From CAVUOA01 sp963742955 (GTDB lineage: Bacteria; Bacteroidota; Ignavibacteria; Tepidaquicellales; OLB5), in contig CAVUOA010000006.1 of the NCBI GenBank assembly GCA_963742955.1, forward strand, positions 1 through 34,071: 34,071 nucleotides of DNA, written 5' to 3'. Positions within the stretch are counted from its first letter, which is position 1, and each line of letters starts with the position of its first letter. A program made the position numbers and the translations under genes. The notes under the pieces were generated by a model. The model was not told the DNA's origin. It made no database searches and was given only the letters and a program-made list of their open reading frames with translations. Positions 17,388 to 24,901 of this stretch are shown piece after piece.

Positions 17388-19100
17388 TTACCAATTATGG
17401 TATAATCCTTCAATAAGTATTTCTTTTTTTTCTTCTTCGCTTAGCTCGTTGTATTTTTCTGCTTCTTCGTGAACCTTCTTGATATCTTCTTCTTCCTCTG
17501 CTTTGATTTCATCAAGGATTTTTTTCGTAGCCGCTTTCTCTTTTCTTTTTAAGAAAATTTACTGCAACTGCGGGGAAAAGCTCAAGCAGAAGCTCTTCTT
17601 TTTCGTTTACAGCAAGTCTTACTACGTCTTGAAGCTCAGGCAATGCCGGGTTCGGTTGTTTTTGATACTGTGAAGTATCGTAAGGCCTGTCGTCCCTTAT
17701 CCCTGCAATCTTCTCGCGGTTATGGGTGTTAGGTGAAATTGGCGTTTTGCCGTAAACACCTTTTACAAGATTTACAAACTGGGTCGAAGTGTTTGTGTAA
17801 TGCTCTTCTCTTTTTTGGCTTCATCAACTACAACAGCAAACCGCCTGAACTCCGACAATCTGGCTTGTTGGTGTAACAAGCGGCGGCAAACCGGAATCAA
17901 GCCTGACCTGCGGAATGATTTCCAGCACATGGTTAAACATGTGTGAAAGATTAGCCTGTTTAAGCTGAGCAAGCATGTTTGTATACATCCCGCCGGGAAT
18001 CTGCGCTGCTTTAACTGCTTCATCAGGAGGCGCGAAGTTGAAATATTTTTCTATACGTTGTGTAACTTCAAGCAGTTTCAGCATCACGGCTGCTTTCTGC
18101 CAGCCAAATTGCCTGGTCGAACAGCAGTTCAATATCGGTTGGTATTTCATCTGTGGCAATATCAAACTTCTTCGGGAAAAGCTTCATCTCATCAAACTGT
18201 GCCAGCTCTTTTGGCATTTGGTACAGCTCTTTATTTTATTTTCGAAACTGCCTTAATATTCACACCCTGATCAAGCCCCAGTCTGTTTGCGAAGATTTGC
18301 ACAAGTTCAAATGCAGGTGCTGCGGGACCTCCGCTAAATTCCAAATGACAATATCGATCATATCAACTCCGTTAATCATGCATTTCAACACAGAAGCCAG
18401 CCCGTAGCCCGGTGTGCAGTGTGTATGAATATTTATAGGAACGGATACTTCGCTTTTGAGCCGCTAAAATTAATTTCGCCTGCGTCCCGCGGGGGAATAA
18501 GTCCTGCCATATCTTTTATCGAAATTATATCGGCGCCAAGCATTTCAAGCTGTTTTGCTTTATCAACGAAATAATCTATTGTAAAAATTTTGCGCGGAAT
18601 TTCCTTTCCTGCAAAAAATGCTTTTACCCATTGATATATGAGAAGTTCGGGTCTACAGTATAGCAAACTGCGCAATCTGCCAGCCCGCCGTTTTGTTTAA
18701 CGAACTCGATAGTTGATTTCATATTGTCTATATCATTGAGCGCATCGAAGATTCTCATAATATCAATACCGGATTGTATTGCATTTCGGTTGAATCCTTC
18801 AATTACGTCATCGGGGTAGGGGTTATATCCGAACAGGTTTCTTCCCCTGGATAGCGCGGTAAGCTTTGAAACACCGCCGAAACCTTTCTTATTTTTATCA
18901 AGGCGTTCCCACGGGTCTTCATTTGAGTCACGCATGATGGAATTCGGGGTATTGCTCCGCCCCAAACTTCTGCTGCGTAAAAGTTTGGTCGATAGGGAAG
19001 AACTCGCGGCCCATTTTGTTTGAACCATTCGGGTTGCAAATTGTGATTGCTGCCCGTCTCCTCAGTGTTAAAAGTCTCTGATTGATAACTTTCTTTTCAT
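17388..19100 (-). pseudogene. Pyruvate/oxaloacetate carboxyltransferase subunit (5S/OadA/PycB-like), frameshifted
   Basis: The restored N-terminus is MKRKLSIRDF, then TLRDGQQSQFATRM, the classical metal-binding LRD...QS..ATRM start of this family; this is why I choose ATG 19100 over upstream TTG codons. Then come AAEVWGGA, RDSNEDPWERLDK, LSRGRNLFGYNPYPDDVIEGF, RIFDALNDIDNM, ADIISIKDMAGLIPP, a THCTPGYG-type metal site (about 18420) and GPAAPAFELVQIFANRLG. The C-terminal tail is acidic and coiled (EEEEDIKKVHEEAEK) and ends in LIEGLYHNW. There is no biotin domain, so it works with the separate carrier. There are about eight shifts. It is the first gene of the operon, with a candidate promoter at 19223-19254. 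Confidence 0.88.
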
Positions 19101-19222
19101 CTCTGTTGCCTTTCAAACCGGGAAAAAAATGTATAGAATTGGAAAACTCTTTGGAGCTGTTAATTACTCTATTGGTCTAACCAAAAATCCGAAATTAGGG
19201 GGTTGCATAATTTAACCTTATA

Positions 19223-19254
19223 CAAAATTATAAAGAAAAAATCTTCAAAAACAA
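19223..19254 (-). promoter_or_regulatory. Candidate TTG-N21-TAATTTTG promoter
   Basis: The minus strand reads TTG (19254-19252), 21 nt, then TAATTTTG (19230-19223), matching the Bacteroidota TAnnTTTG box. It faces the 5S-like gene, about 120 nt upstream of its ATG. Confidence 0.45.
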
Positions 19255-19284
19255 CCAAAAATTGGTGATTTTTGCAGATTTTAG

Positions 19285-19301
19285 GTTTAAACTGTTTAAA
19301 C
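19285..19301. promoter_or_regulatory. Perfect palindrome GTTTAAAC-T-GTTTAAAC, candidate operator
   Basis: Two abutting GTTTAAAC octamers form a 17-bp inverted repeat. A third octamer is at 19870-19877 upstream of the RsbRD-N-like gene. I found no other copy in the window by eye. Confidence 0.45.
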
Positions 19302-19349
19302 ATGGTTTTTAGGCAAAGTTTTTTTAGAAAAAAAAGAGAACAATCCAGT

Positions 19350-19817
19350 TCATGCGAACACAATTATTCTCTCTCTTCCTAAACGAAAGCAATAAAAGGT
19401 AAATATCACCCGTTTAACCCTTATCAGCTCTACATATCTTCTGGCTATGGCGTCTTTACCGCTTCCGAGAATTGAGCTGATGATTCGCAACGCTTCAGCC
19501 TGAGCACCTGCCGGTAAATCTTCTATAATCTGTTTCCACATAAATTCTTCAAGAACGTTGATTGCAGTCTGAACTTCCTGCAGGTCAAATCCTGCGGCGA
19601 AGCGTTCTTCAGCCATCTTCTCAACGTATGATACCATAGGGAACAGGTTCTTTTCTTTTACTCCGCGTTTGGTTAAATGATACAGCATTGTAAGTTTTTT
19701 ACGGATTTGCTCCGGTGGATCGGCATCATAATGTTTCATGCCGGTTCTCTGCATAGCGTCTGAGGCTCCGGTAATAATTTCTTCTGCTTTGCTTTCGAGC
19801 AGTTCTAATAAGTTCAT
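19350..19817 (-). CDS. RsbRD N-terminal-domain-like protein
   Basis: 155 residues, all helical. The pattern (an N-terminal LLELLESKAEEII helix, QIRKKLTMLYHLTKRGV, AEERFAAGFDLQEVQTAINVLEEFMW, written here in pieces) resembles the RsbRD_N domain of stressosome-type and related sensors, in which a globin-like helical domain receives a signal. No STAS or kinase domain follows, so it would be a stand-alone input domain. The last 20 residues (VIFTFYCFRLGRERIIVFA) differ in character and may be read-through after a shift at about 19420. A candidate promoter at 19849-19879 and a GTTTAAAC site lie upstream. Function is inferred and assignment is moderate. Confidence 0.5.
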   Translation of the reverse strand: MNLLELLESKAEEIITGASDAMQRTGMKHYDADPPEQIRKKLTMLYHLTKRGVKEKNLFPMVSYVEKMAEERFAAGFDLQEVQTAINVLEEFMWKQIIEDLPAGAQAEALRIISSILGSGKDAIARRYVELIRVKRVIFTFYCFRLGRERIIVFA

Positions 19818-19848
19818 TTTCGTTATATCCTTAAATTATTTCACAATA

Positions 19849-19879
19849 CAAAATTAAAAGAATGTTAGCGTTTAAACAA
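19849..19879 (-). promoter_or_regulatory. Candidate TTG-N20-TAATTTTG promoter overlapping GTTTAAAC
   Basis: The minus strand reads TTG (19879-19877), 20 nt, then TAATTTTG (19856-19849), 32 nt before the ATG at 19817. The upstream box overlaps a GTTTAAAC octamer (19870-19877), so a bound regulator would probably block it. Confidence 0.5.
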
Positions 19880-19901
19880 TCAGAAATGTCATACTTTTAC
19901 T

Positions 19902-19917
19902 ATTCCCGCGGGAGCGG
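19902..19917. repeat. Degenerate ATTCCCGC hairpin
   Basis: ATTCCCGC-GGGAGCGG followed by AAATCC; a decayed member of the family at 7603-7698, in the divergent gap. Confidence 0.5.
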
Positions 19918-19951
19918 AAATCCAATGATATTTATCTTTTCCCTAATTTTT

Positions 19952-19970
19952 ATTTAACATTTTGTTAAAT
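19952..19970. promoter_or_regulatory. Perfect ATTTAACA-TTT-TGTTAAAT palindrome before pgeF
   Basis: An 8-3-8 inverted repeat ends 8 nt before the ATG at 19979. It could be an operator or a leader hairpin that masks the start. Confidence 0.4.
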
Positions 19971-19978
19971 TGAGAAAT

Positions 19979-20721
19979 ATGAACGAAAACAATCCCATTA
20001 TTACATCGAAAATATTAGCCGGTTTCCCTGAAATTATCCACGGAATCAGCTCAAAAAGCTCGGCGGAAACCCTGCACCGCCGTTCTATAATAATATGAGC
20101 TTTAAAGTCGGCGATAGCGAACAAAACGTTAAAGCTAACCGCGATAAATTTTTCGGCACGCTTGGCATTGACCAGAATCTGCTTGCAATACCCCGGCAGG
20201 TGCATTCGGATAAAATTATGATTGCCGATAAACCGGGTTTCTATCCCGATACTGACGGACTCATTACCGCTTTGCCTGATTTATATTTAATTGTAAGCAC
20301 GGCTGACTGTTATTCAGTTTTGATTTATGACCCCGCGAAGAAAATTATTGCAGCAGTTCACTCCGGCTGGCGCGGTACACAGAAAAAAATTGTTACGAAA
20401 GCTATTGAGATGATGAAACAGGAGTTTGGCTGTAAAGCGGAGGATTTATCTGTATTTGTTGGTCCCGGAATAAGTTTTGATAATTTTGAAATAGGCAAAG
20501 AGGTTGCTGAAATGTTTGAAGAAAAATTTATCTGCGCAAAAAACGGTAAGTATTATGCTGACCTTAAGGATCATATTATTGACCAGCTTAAAACACACGG
20601 CGTTAGAAAAACAGAAATCTTTCCCAACTGCACATTTGACGAAAAGAATTATCTTCATTCATACAGAAGAGACAGAGATAAATCAGGCAGGATGTACAGT
20701 GTAATTGGAATGAAAGGGTAG
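19979..20721 (+). CDS. pgeF: PgeF/YfiH-family purine nucleoside phosphorylase (laccase-domain), one frameshift
   Basis: The family has a zinc-centred active site. Its members were once called polyphenol oxidases and are now known to act on purine nucleosides and to edit peptidoglycan precursors in E. coli. The zinc ligands are visible: PRQVHSD (about 20195), STADCYSVLIYDP (about 20300) and AVHSGWRGT (about 20355). The C-terminus SYRRDRDKSGRMYSVIGMKG is also typical. From ATG 19979 the frame reads MNENNPIITSKILAGFPEI ... HGISSKSS and then shifts by one base near 20060-20070, rejoining as NPAPPFYNNMSFKVG. The intact downstream frame from 20095 would miss the first beta strand. The product is about 247 residues, normal for the family. 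Confidence 0.9.
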
Positions 20722-20740
20722 ATATTAATTCGAAAAATTA

Positions 20741-20817
20741 ATCGTGCCCCCACTTAGAGTGGCGGCACGATTTAAAAAGATTCTAAATTCGTGCCACGCC
20801 TTGGAGCCGGGGCACGA
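20741..20817. repeat. Two palindromes of the CTTAGAG/CTTGGAG-loop family
   Basis: 20741-20771: ATCGTGCCCCCAC, loop TTAGA, GTGGCGGCACGAT (one mismatch). 20789-20817: TCGTGCC...GGCACGA around GCCTTGGAGCC. They share the loop core with 12555-12587 although the stem sequence is different. They sit between the convergent pgeF and the secreted repeat gene. Confidence 0.75.
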
Positions 20818-20837
20818 TATTTTTGTTTAGTTTAATC

Positions 20838-22490
20838 CTAAAACTTCACTTCTACGTAATACATATCATTTCCTTTGCCTGCAATAAAGGAAGCAGTACC
20901 GGTGGTTTCATCAAATTTGAAAGAGGCAATCGATTGGTATCCCGAACCGATTGCTTTTGTTCCGTAATAAAGCTCATATGTATAAACATAGTTGACTTTG
21001 TCAACCAGTTTAGATGCTGTATATAAAGGCTTGCCTTTGTAAAGGTAAACGTTATCAAAATAATCTGATTTTTTGCTTGTGCCGTCTTTATAATAGATTG
21101 TGCTTTCGGTTGTATAAGCATCGTAATCAAGCAGCTTGGTGGCTATAAAAACGTATCCTCCGGTTTTATCGGTTGAAATGTAGCTGTTGTTATCGTTATA
21201 CAAAGTCTGCATCCCGTCGAAGGGACCGAACTCTTCATCACCGATTGTAACAAGATATTTATCTTTTTGTTTCTTTTCGTAGTTGCCGTATTTAGCCTGC
21301 ACATAGGCAAGTTCACCGTCAGGAAGTATTTTCAGGTCGAGAATCTGCGGGTACTCAACCCCGGTTTCGTTTTTGCCTTTGACTATAACCGATTCATTCT
21401 CGTTTTTTCCCGCTGCATAAAGAGGCGTTCCGTCAGGAAAAAATGTAAGGTAGTTTATATATGTATATTTCTTTCCTTCCTTGCCGTCGATAACAACATA
21501 AGACAGGTAAGAACCGTTATCTGAACTCACGGTATTTGAAGCAGTATATGCCAGCTTGCCCGAAGGGGTAAACTTAATATCGTATAACCCGCCGGTGTAG
21601 GTTTTGCCTTCCGTGTTCCCCGTAACGACTCTTTGGGGATAAACATCATTGGCAGATGAATCGCCTGCTATATAAACAGGGGTATTCGAGTTATCGAATA
21701 AAAGAGGAGGATAAACGTAATCGAATTTTTTGTATTCTTTATCACCCTGTACAACAAATGCATCTCCTCTTTCCACATAAAACATTCCTTTTTCTTTTGC
21801 AAAATAAGTAAGCGCTCCGTTTTTATCCAGCACGGGAGTATATGTATCAATATCCGCATAATGCTTTTGCTCCGTTGTTCCGATAACAATAAATTTTTCA
21901 TTATTGAGAGAAGCCGCATAATATGGTTCCCCGCTTCCTGTAAAGCCGATAGTTCCCACAGGCTCATCATCGTATGCCGGGTTCGGATAGTAAATGAGGT
22001 ATATATCATCATAAGCTTTGCTCTTTTTTTCGGTGCCGTCAGCAGTATTGTATTCAACAAAATAAGATTTATAATTATTATCCCTGCAGACGTAGTAGAG
22101 CACCCCGTTTTTTTCAGTCCAGTTGACATCTATATATGAATAGCTTGCAATCTCCTGCCCGTTCTTGACAATGTAATAAGTATAAACTGTATCAACGTTA
22201 TTGTATGTAATTACATAATAATTTCCGTTCTCATCTATTATCCCTGTATAATCATTTACCGAATTGTAGGGTTTTGAATTTCCTTTATTGCTGTAGACGG
22301 TTGATTTCTGCGTTGTTGTATCGTAGTAAGTATAAAAGTAGGTTCCGTTTTTATTATTGTAATAAAACGAATAAGCGTCAACTGACTGTATCCCGTTAAA
22401 GGAGGCAGCTTTCTTTTCATTAACAGTCTGCGAGAGCAGAAAAGAAGCCGAAACAGCTAAAAAAGCTAAAATTATTATAGATTTTCTCAT
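20838..22490 (-). CDS. Large secreted repeat protein, probably beta-propeller-like
   Basis: 550 residues with a signal peptide (MRKSIIILAFLAVSASFLLSQ). The rest is beta-rich, with recurring short strands of the type GxxxYxA or xYYA and alternating hydrophobics: EPYYAASLNNEKFIVIG, GALTYFAKEKGMFYVERG, GTPLYAAGKNENESVIVKG, KPLYTASKLVDKVNY. About ten such units can be counted, which fits a propeller or a WG/PD40-like repeat fold. There is no catalytic motif and no T9SS sorting domain at the C-terminus (MYYVEVKF). It is Tyr- and Asn-rich. A textbook promoter lies at 22526-22557. It is likely periplasmic or outer-membrane associated; function unknown. Confidence 0.75.
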   Translation of the reverse strand: MRKSIIILAFLAVSASFLLSQTVNEKKAASFNGIQSVDAYSFYYNNKNGTYFYTYYDTTTQKSTVYSNKGNSKPYNSVNDYTGIIDENGNYYVITYNNVDTVYTYYIVKNGQEIASYSYIDVNWTEKNGVLYYVCRDNNYKSYFVEYNTADGTEKKSKAYDDIYLIYYPNPAYDDEPVGTIGFTGSGEPYYAASLNNEKFIVIGTTEQKHYADIDTYTPVLDKNGALTYFAKEKGMFYVERGDAFVVQGDKEYKKFDYVYPPLLFDNSNTPVYIAGDSSANDVYPQRVVTGNTEGKTYTGGLYDIKFTPSGKLAYTASNTVSSDNGSYLSYVVIDGKEGKKYTYINYLTFFPDGTPLYAAGKNENESVIVKGKNETGVEYPQILDLKILPDGELAYVQAKYGNYEKKQKDKYLVTIGDEEFGPFDGMQTLYNDNNSYISTDKTGGYVFIATKLLDYDAYTTESTIYYKDGTSKKSDYFDNVYLYKGKPLYTASKLVDKVNYVYTYELYYGTKAIGSGYQSIASFKFDETTGTASFIAGKGNDMYYVEVKF

Positions 22491-22525
22491 TTTTTATAAG
22501 GTGTATGTTAAATTTTAATGTTTCA

Positions 22526-22557
22526 CAAAGATATGCTAAAAAGCCCGTTACTTCAAA
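22526..22557 (-). promoter_or_regulatory. Bacteroidota-type promoter TTTG-N20-TATCTTTG
   Basis: The minus strand reads TTTG (22557-22554), 20 nt, TATCTTTG (22533-22526): an exact match to the TTTG/TAnnTTTG consensus with optimal spacing. It gives a leader of about 30 nt before the ATG at 22490. Confidence 0.75.
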
Positions 22558-22636
22558 GGAATAATTTTAAAGAATGTTTTAAAGTGTGTATTAGGATGTA
22601 TAAAAAACCACCCCGCCCGACATTACGTCGTGGACA

Positions 22637-22657
22637 CCCCTCCTTGCCAAGGAGGGG
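22637..22657. repeat. CCCCTCCTT-GCC-AAGGAGGGG palindrome
   Basis: A perfect 9-bp stem; a GC-rich relative of 14973-14994. Confidence 0.65.
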
Positions 22658-22775
22658 ACGGGAAAGCCTCTCCATTAATAAGGGGAGTGGTTGCCTGTCT
22701 GTCCGGCAAGCAGGATCTTCGACAGGATATTATTATGAAACAAAGAAAATGGTTTTAATTAAATAGAGATTGCTT

Positions 22776-22794
22776 CCTGCCTGCAGCAGGCAGG
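22776..22794. repeat. CCTGCC palindrome nested in another repeat
   Basis: CCTGCCTGC-A-GCAGGCAGG interrupts a GATTGCTTC ... GCTTCGCTCGCAATGAC element. Confidence 0.65.
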
Positions 22795-22834
22795 CGCTTC
22801 GCTCGCAATGACACTTTTCCTCCCCTTCTGTTTG

Positions 22835-22894
22835 CTCCGATACTATATCGGAGGGAGGGTTAGAATTACCCCGCACGTGATGCAGAGGTGGGGT
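22835..22894 (-). terminator. Possible terminator hairpins after the phosphoesterase gene
   Basis: Two GC-rich hairpins (22868-22894 and 22835-22853) lie directly after the stop at 22896. There is no T-run after the first; the second is followed on the minus strand by AGCAAACAG, so rho-independent action is weakly supported. Confidence 0.3.
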
Positions 22895-22895
22895 G

Positions 22896-24155
22896 TTACA
22901 CCAGCGTTATCTTTGTTATCTCCGGCGGGCAGTTGAGGCGGATGGGTAATCCCACAGTTCCGATTCCTCTTGATATGTACATATTAGCTTTACCGATATT
23001 ATAATATCCGCTTATGTACTTGCTCACAAATGCGGCAAATGAGAGGTTAAAATCACCGAACTTAAACGGCACAACCTGACCGCCGTGCGTGTGTCCGGAA
23101 AGCACTAAATCCAAATCACGTTTTGCAATATCATCAAATGCATAAGGCTTGTGGCAAAGTAAAATCTTTGGTGAATCTGCGTAGCTTGTGTTTGAAGCTC
23201 CTGCTTCAGCAATTGTGTCATCGATGTAGTTAAGGATTTTTTCGTTCATCTTAATTCCCGCATCTCTTGTATCATCAACACCGAGTATATACAGGTCTTT
23301 TCCGTTGACAGTAATTTTATCATGTTTGTTGCGGAGCATTCTAACGGGACTTTCATTATCCATAACACTTGCAACCAAGTCAGGGTTAACAAAGAAATCG
23401 TGATTGCCAAGCGAACCGTAAACGCCGTATTTTGCTTTCAGGTCACGGAATGCGCGCGCCACTGATTTGGTTTCCTGCGGGTCAAAGTTTACAAAATCAC
23501 CGGGGATAAAAATAATATCAGAACCGATATCATTAATAACATTTGCGTACTCATGCATTTCATCTTCCAGCATAAACTGACCTGCGTGTATATCGCTTAT
23601 AAGCGTGAGTGTTAACCCTTTTAACTCCTGCGGCAGGTTTGCAATTTCAATTTGCTGTTTATCTATCTTAAAAGCATCATGCCTTATTATTCCGTAAGCG
23701 GCTCCGGCAAAAGCGTATGATGAAACAGCAAACGTTGCGGTGCGGAGAAATTTTCTTCTTGATGTATCAACAACATGAACTGCGCGCTTTGTTTTTATTT
23801 TTTCGAACCATGCTTTAACGGGTTTAATTAATTTCAGCAGCCAGGTGGAAATTAAAAATGGGAGCTTGATTATTTTTCCTATTAACAGCCATAGACCTAT
23901 AAAAAACGTAGCAGCCTGCCAAACATAAAACGGGAACATCCCGAAAATTATAAACCAATTGGGAGGTGTAAACTTTCTGCCGAATATGATGAGAATTAGA
24001 ATGAATGCAACATTAAAAATGAGAAAGGGAACCAGCGCATACCACCTGTAAGCCGGCTTGTAGAACTTTGTGGTCTTCAGGTATTTTACAAAGCTGTAAT
24101 AATTAAGGGCTTGAAGCCCGAACAATGATATGAATATGATTGAGAAAAATCCCAT
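22896..24155 (-). CDS. Membrane-anchored metallophosphoesterase (YkuE-like)
   Basis: 419 residues. Three to four N-terminal membrane helices (about 3-20, 40-60, 66-96, 98-110) are followed by a twin-arginine-like stretch SRRKFLRTATFAVSS (132-146) and one more hydrophobic segment, then the calcineurin-type domain. Metal ligands: LISDIHAGQF (Asp188, His190), PGDFVNFD (Asp220), GNHDFF (Asn251, His252), LLCHKPYAF and SGHTHGGQVVPF. Family members act on phosphorylated lipids such as UDP-diacylglucosamine-type or related substrates, on the outer membrane face. It is the last gene of the glycan block, 66 nt after the methyltransferase; a CATTCCCG hairpin lies between them, so co-transcription is uncertain. 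Confidence 0.92.
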   Translation of the reverse strand: MGFFSIIFISLFGLQALNYYSFVKYLKTTKFYKPAYRWYALVPFLIFNVAFILILIIFGRKFTPPNWFIIFGMFPFYVWQAATFFIGLWLLIGKIIKLPFLISTWLLKLIKPVKAWFEKIKTKRAVHVVDTSRRKFLRTATFAVSSYAFAGAAYGIIRHDAFKIDKQQIEIANLPQELKGLTLTLISDIHAGQFMLEDEMHEYANVINDIGSDIIFIPGDFVNFDPQETKSVARAFRDLKAKYGVYGSLGNHDFFVNPDLVASVMDNESPVRMLRNKHDKITVNGKDLYILGVDDTRDAGIKMNEKILNYIDDTIAEAGASNTSYADSPKILLCHKPYAFDDIAKRDLDLVLSGHTHGGQVVPFKFGDFNLSFAAFVSKYISGYYNIGKANMYISRGIGTVGLPIRLNCPPEITKITLV

Positions 24156-24189
24156 TATATAACCGGTTGATTAAACAATTTGTTAATCA

Positions 24190-24213
24190 GATTCCCGCCT
24201 TCGCGGGAATGAC
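24190..24213. repeat. ATTCCCGC-CTTC-GCGGGAAT hairpin
   Basis: A perfect 8-bp stem followed by GAC, of the same family as 7603-7698, between two minus-strand genes. Confidence 0.7.
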
Positions 24214-24220
24214 AAAAAAG

Positions 24221-24901
24221 CTACTTTAAAAACGCTTTTGTTATATAAAACGTTTCGAACAAAGTATTTACTTTTTTTATAATATTATATTCAAATCCTG
24301 CGGACTTAACCATTAATAAAAATGTATCGAGCTTCAGGTCTGATGATGTTATGAAATAAATATAACCGCCGGGTGTAAAGTGATTTTTTGACTGCTCCAG
24401 AAAATCTTTTATAACACGGAACCCTGAGCCTGTATAGAACGCTTTTTCGAAATCGGTCTTCGGTTCTTTCTCATAATAGGGGGGATTGAAAAAAATTATA
24501 TCAAACTTTTCTTCAGGTGGAATATTCTCGAACAAATTACTTTGAACCGCTTTTATTTTATCACTGAATCCGTTCTCTGCGGCATTTTCATCGGCGGTTT
24601 TTACACTTACGGCGTTTACATCAACAGCAAAACATCCTGCACCTTTCGATGCAGCAAACACGCTTACAACTCCCGAACCGCACCCCATATCAAGAATGTA
24701 TTTGCCGGATAAATCATCAAGCGATAAAATAAACTTTGCAAATATTTTGCTCGAGAAATAATCATTCGGGTTGAATACGGAAGGATAAACCGTAAAAGTA
24801 AAACCCTTTATTTTTTCCGTAACGGTTCTCTTTAACTTGTGCCTGTGGTAAAGTCCGTAATAAATATAAAAATATATTTTACGTATTAAGTTTCTAAGCA
24901 A
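24221..24901 (-). CDS. Class I methyltransferase with NPPY motif (PrmC/RlmG/TrmN6-type)
   Basis: 226 residues. SAM loop DMGCGSGVVSVFA (71-83), acidic end of strand 2 in FAVDVNAVSV, and NPPYYEKEP (139-147), the motif of enzymes that methylate an amide or exocyclic amino nitrogen in protein, rRNA or tRNA. A basic N-terminal extension (YGLYHRHKLKRTVTEK) is present. It starts at a TTG that overlaps the GT87 stop by 8 nt. Its role in a glycan block is unclear; modification of a small sugar or amine substrate is possible but unproven. Confidence 0.85.
   Translation of the reverse strand: MLRNLIRKIYFYIYYGLYHRHKLKRTVTEKIKGFTFTVYPSVFNPNDYFSSKIFAKFILSLDDLSGKYILDMGCGSGVVSVFAASKGAGCFAVDVNAVSVKTADENAAENGFSDKIKAVQSNLFENIPPEEKFDIIFFNPPYYEKEPKTDFEKAFYTGSGFRVIKDFLEQSKNHFTPGGYIYFITSSDLKLDTFLLMVKSAGFEYNIIKKVNTLFETFYITKAFLK

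Larger units (their letters stand above)
19117..19349. promoter_or_regulatory. AT-rich control region of the carboxyl-transfer operon
   Basis: No gene. It holds a candidate minus-strand promoter (19223-19254) and, about 30 bp further upstream, a perfect 8-1-8 palindrome GTTTAAAC-T-GTTTAAAC (19285-19301) that could be an operator. Confidence 0.45.
22491..22895. other. Repeat-rich intergenic region with one promoter
   Basis: No gene is supported. It holds the promoter at 22526-22557, a CCCCTCCTT-GCC-AAGGAGGGG palindrome (22637-22657), a CCTGCC palindrome (22776-22794) nested between GATTGCTTC and GCTTCGCTCGCAATGAC, a CTCCGATA-CTA-TATCGGAG hairpin (22835-22853) and an ACCCC...GGGGT hairpin (22868-22894) touching the next stop codon. 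Confidence 0.75.

Noticed and set aside
19117..19349. Riboswitch or small RNA in the carboxyl-transfer leader
   Set aside because: The region is very AT-rich with no conserved riboswitch core or stable extended fold visible.
22518..22766. Open frame of 82 codons upstream of the repeat protein
   Set aside because: It runs antisense over a strong promoter and through GC-rich palindromes; the composition is not protein-like.
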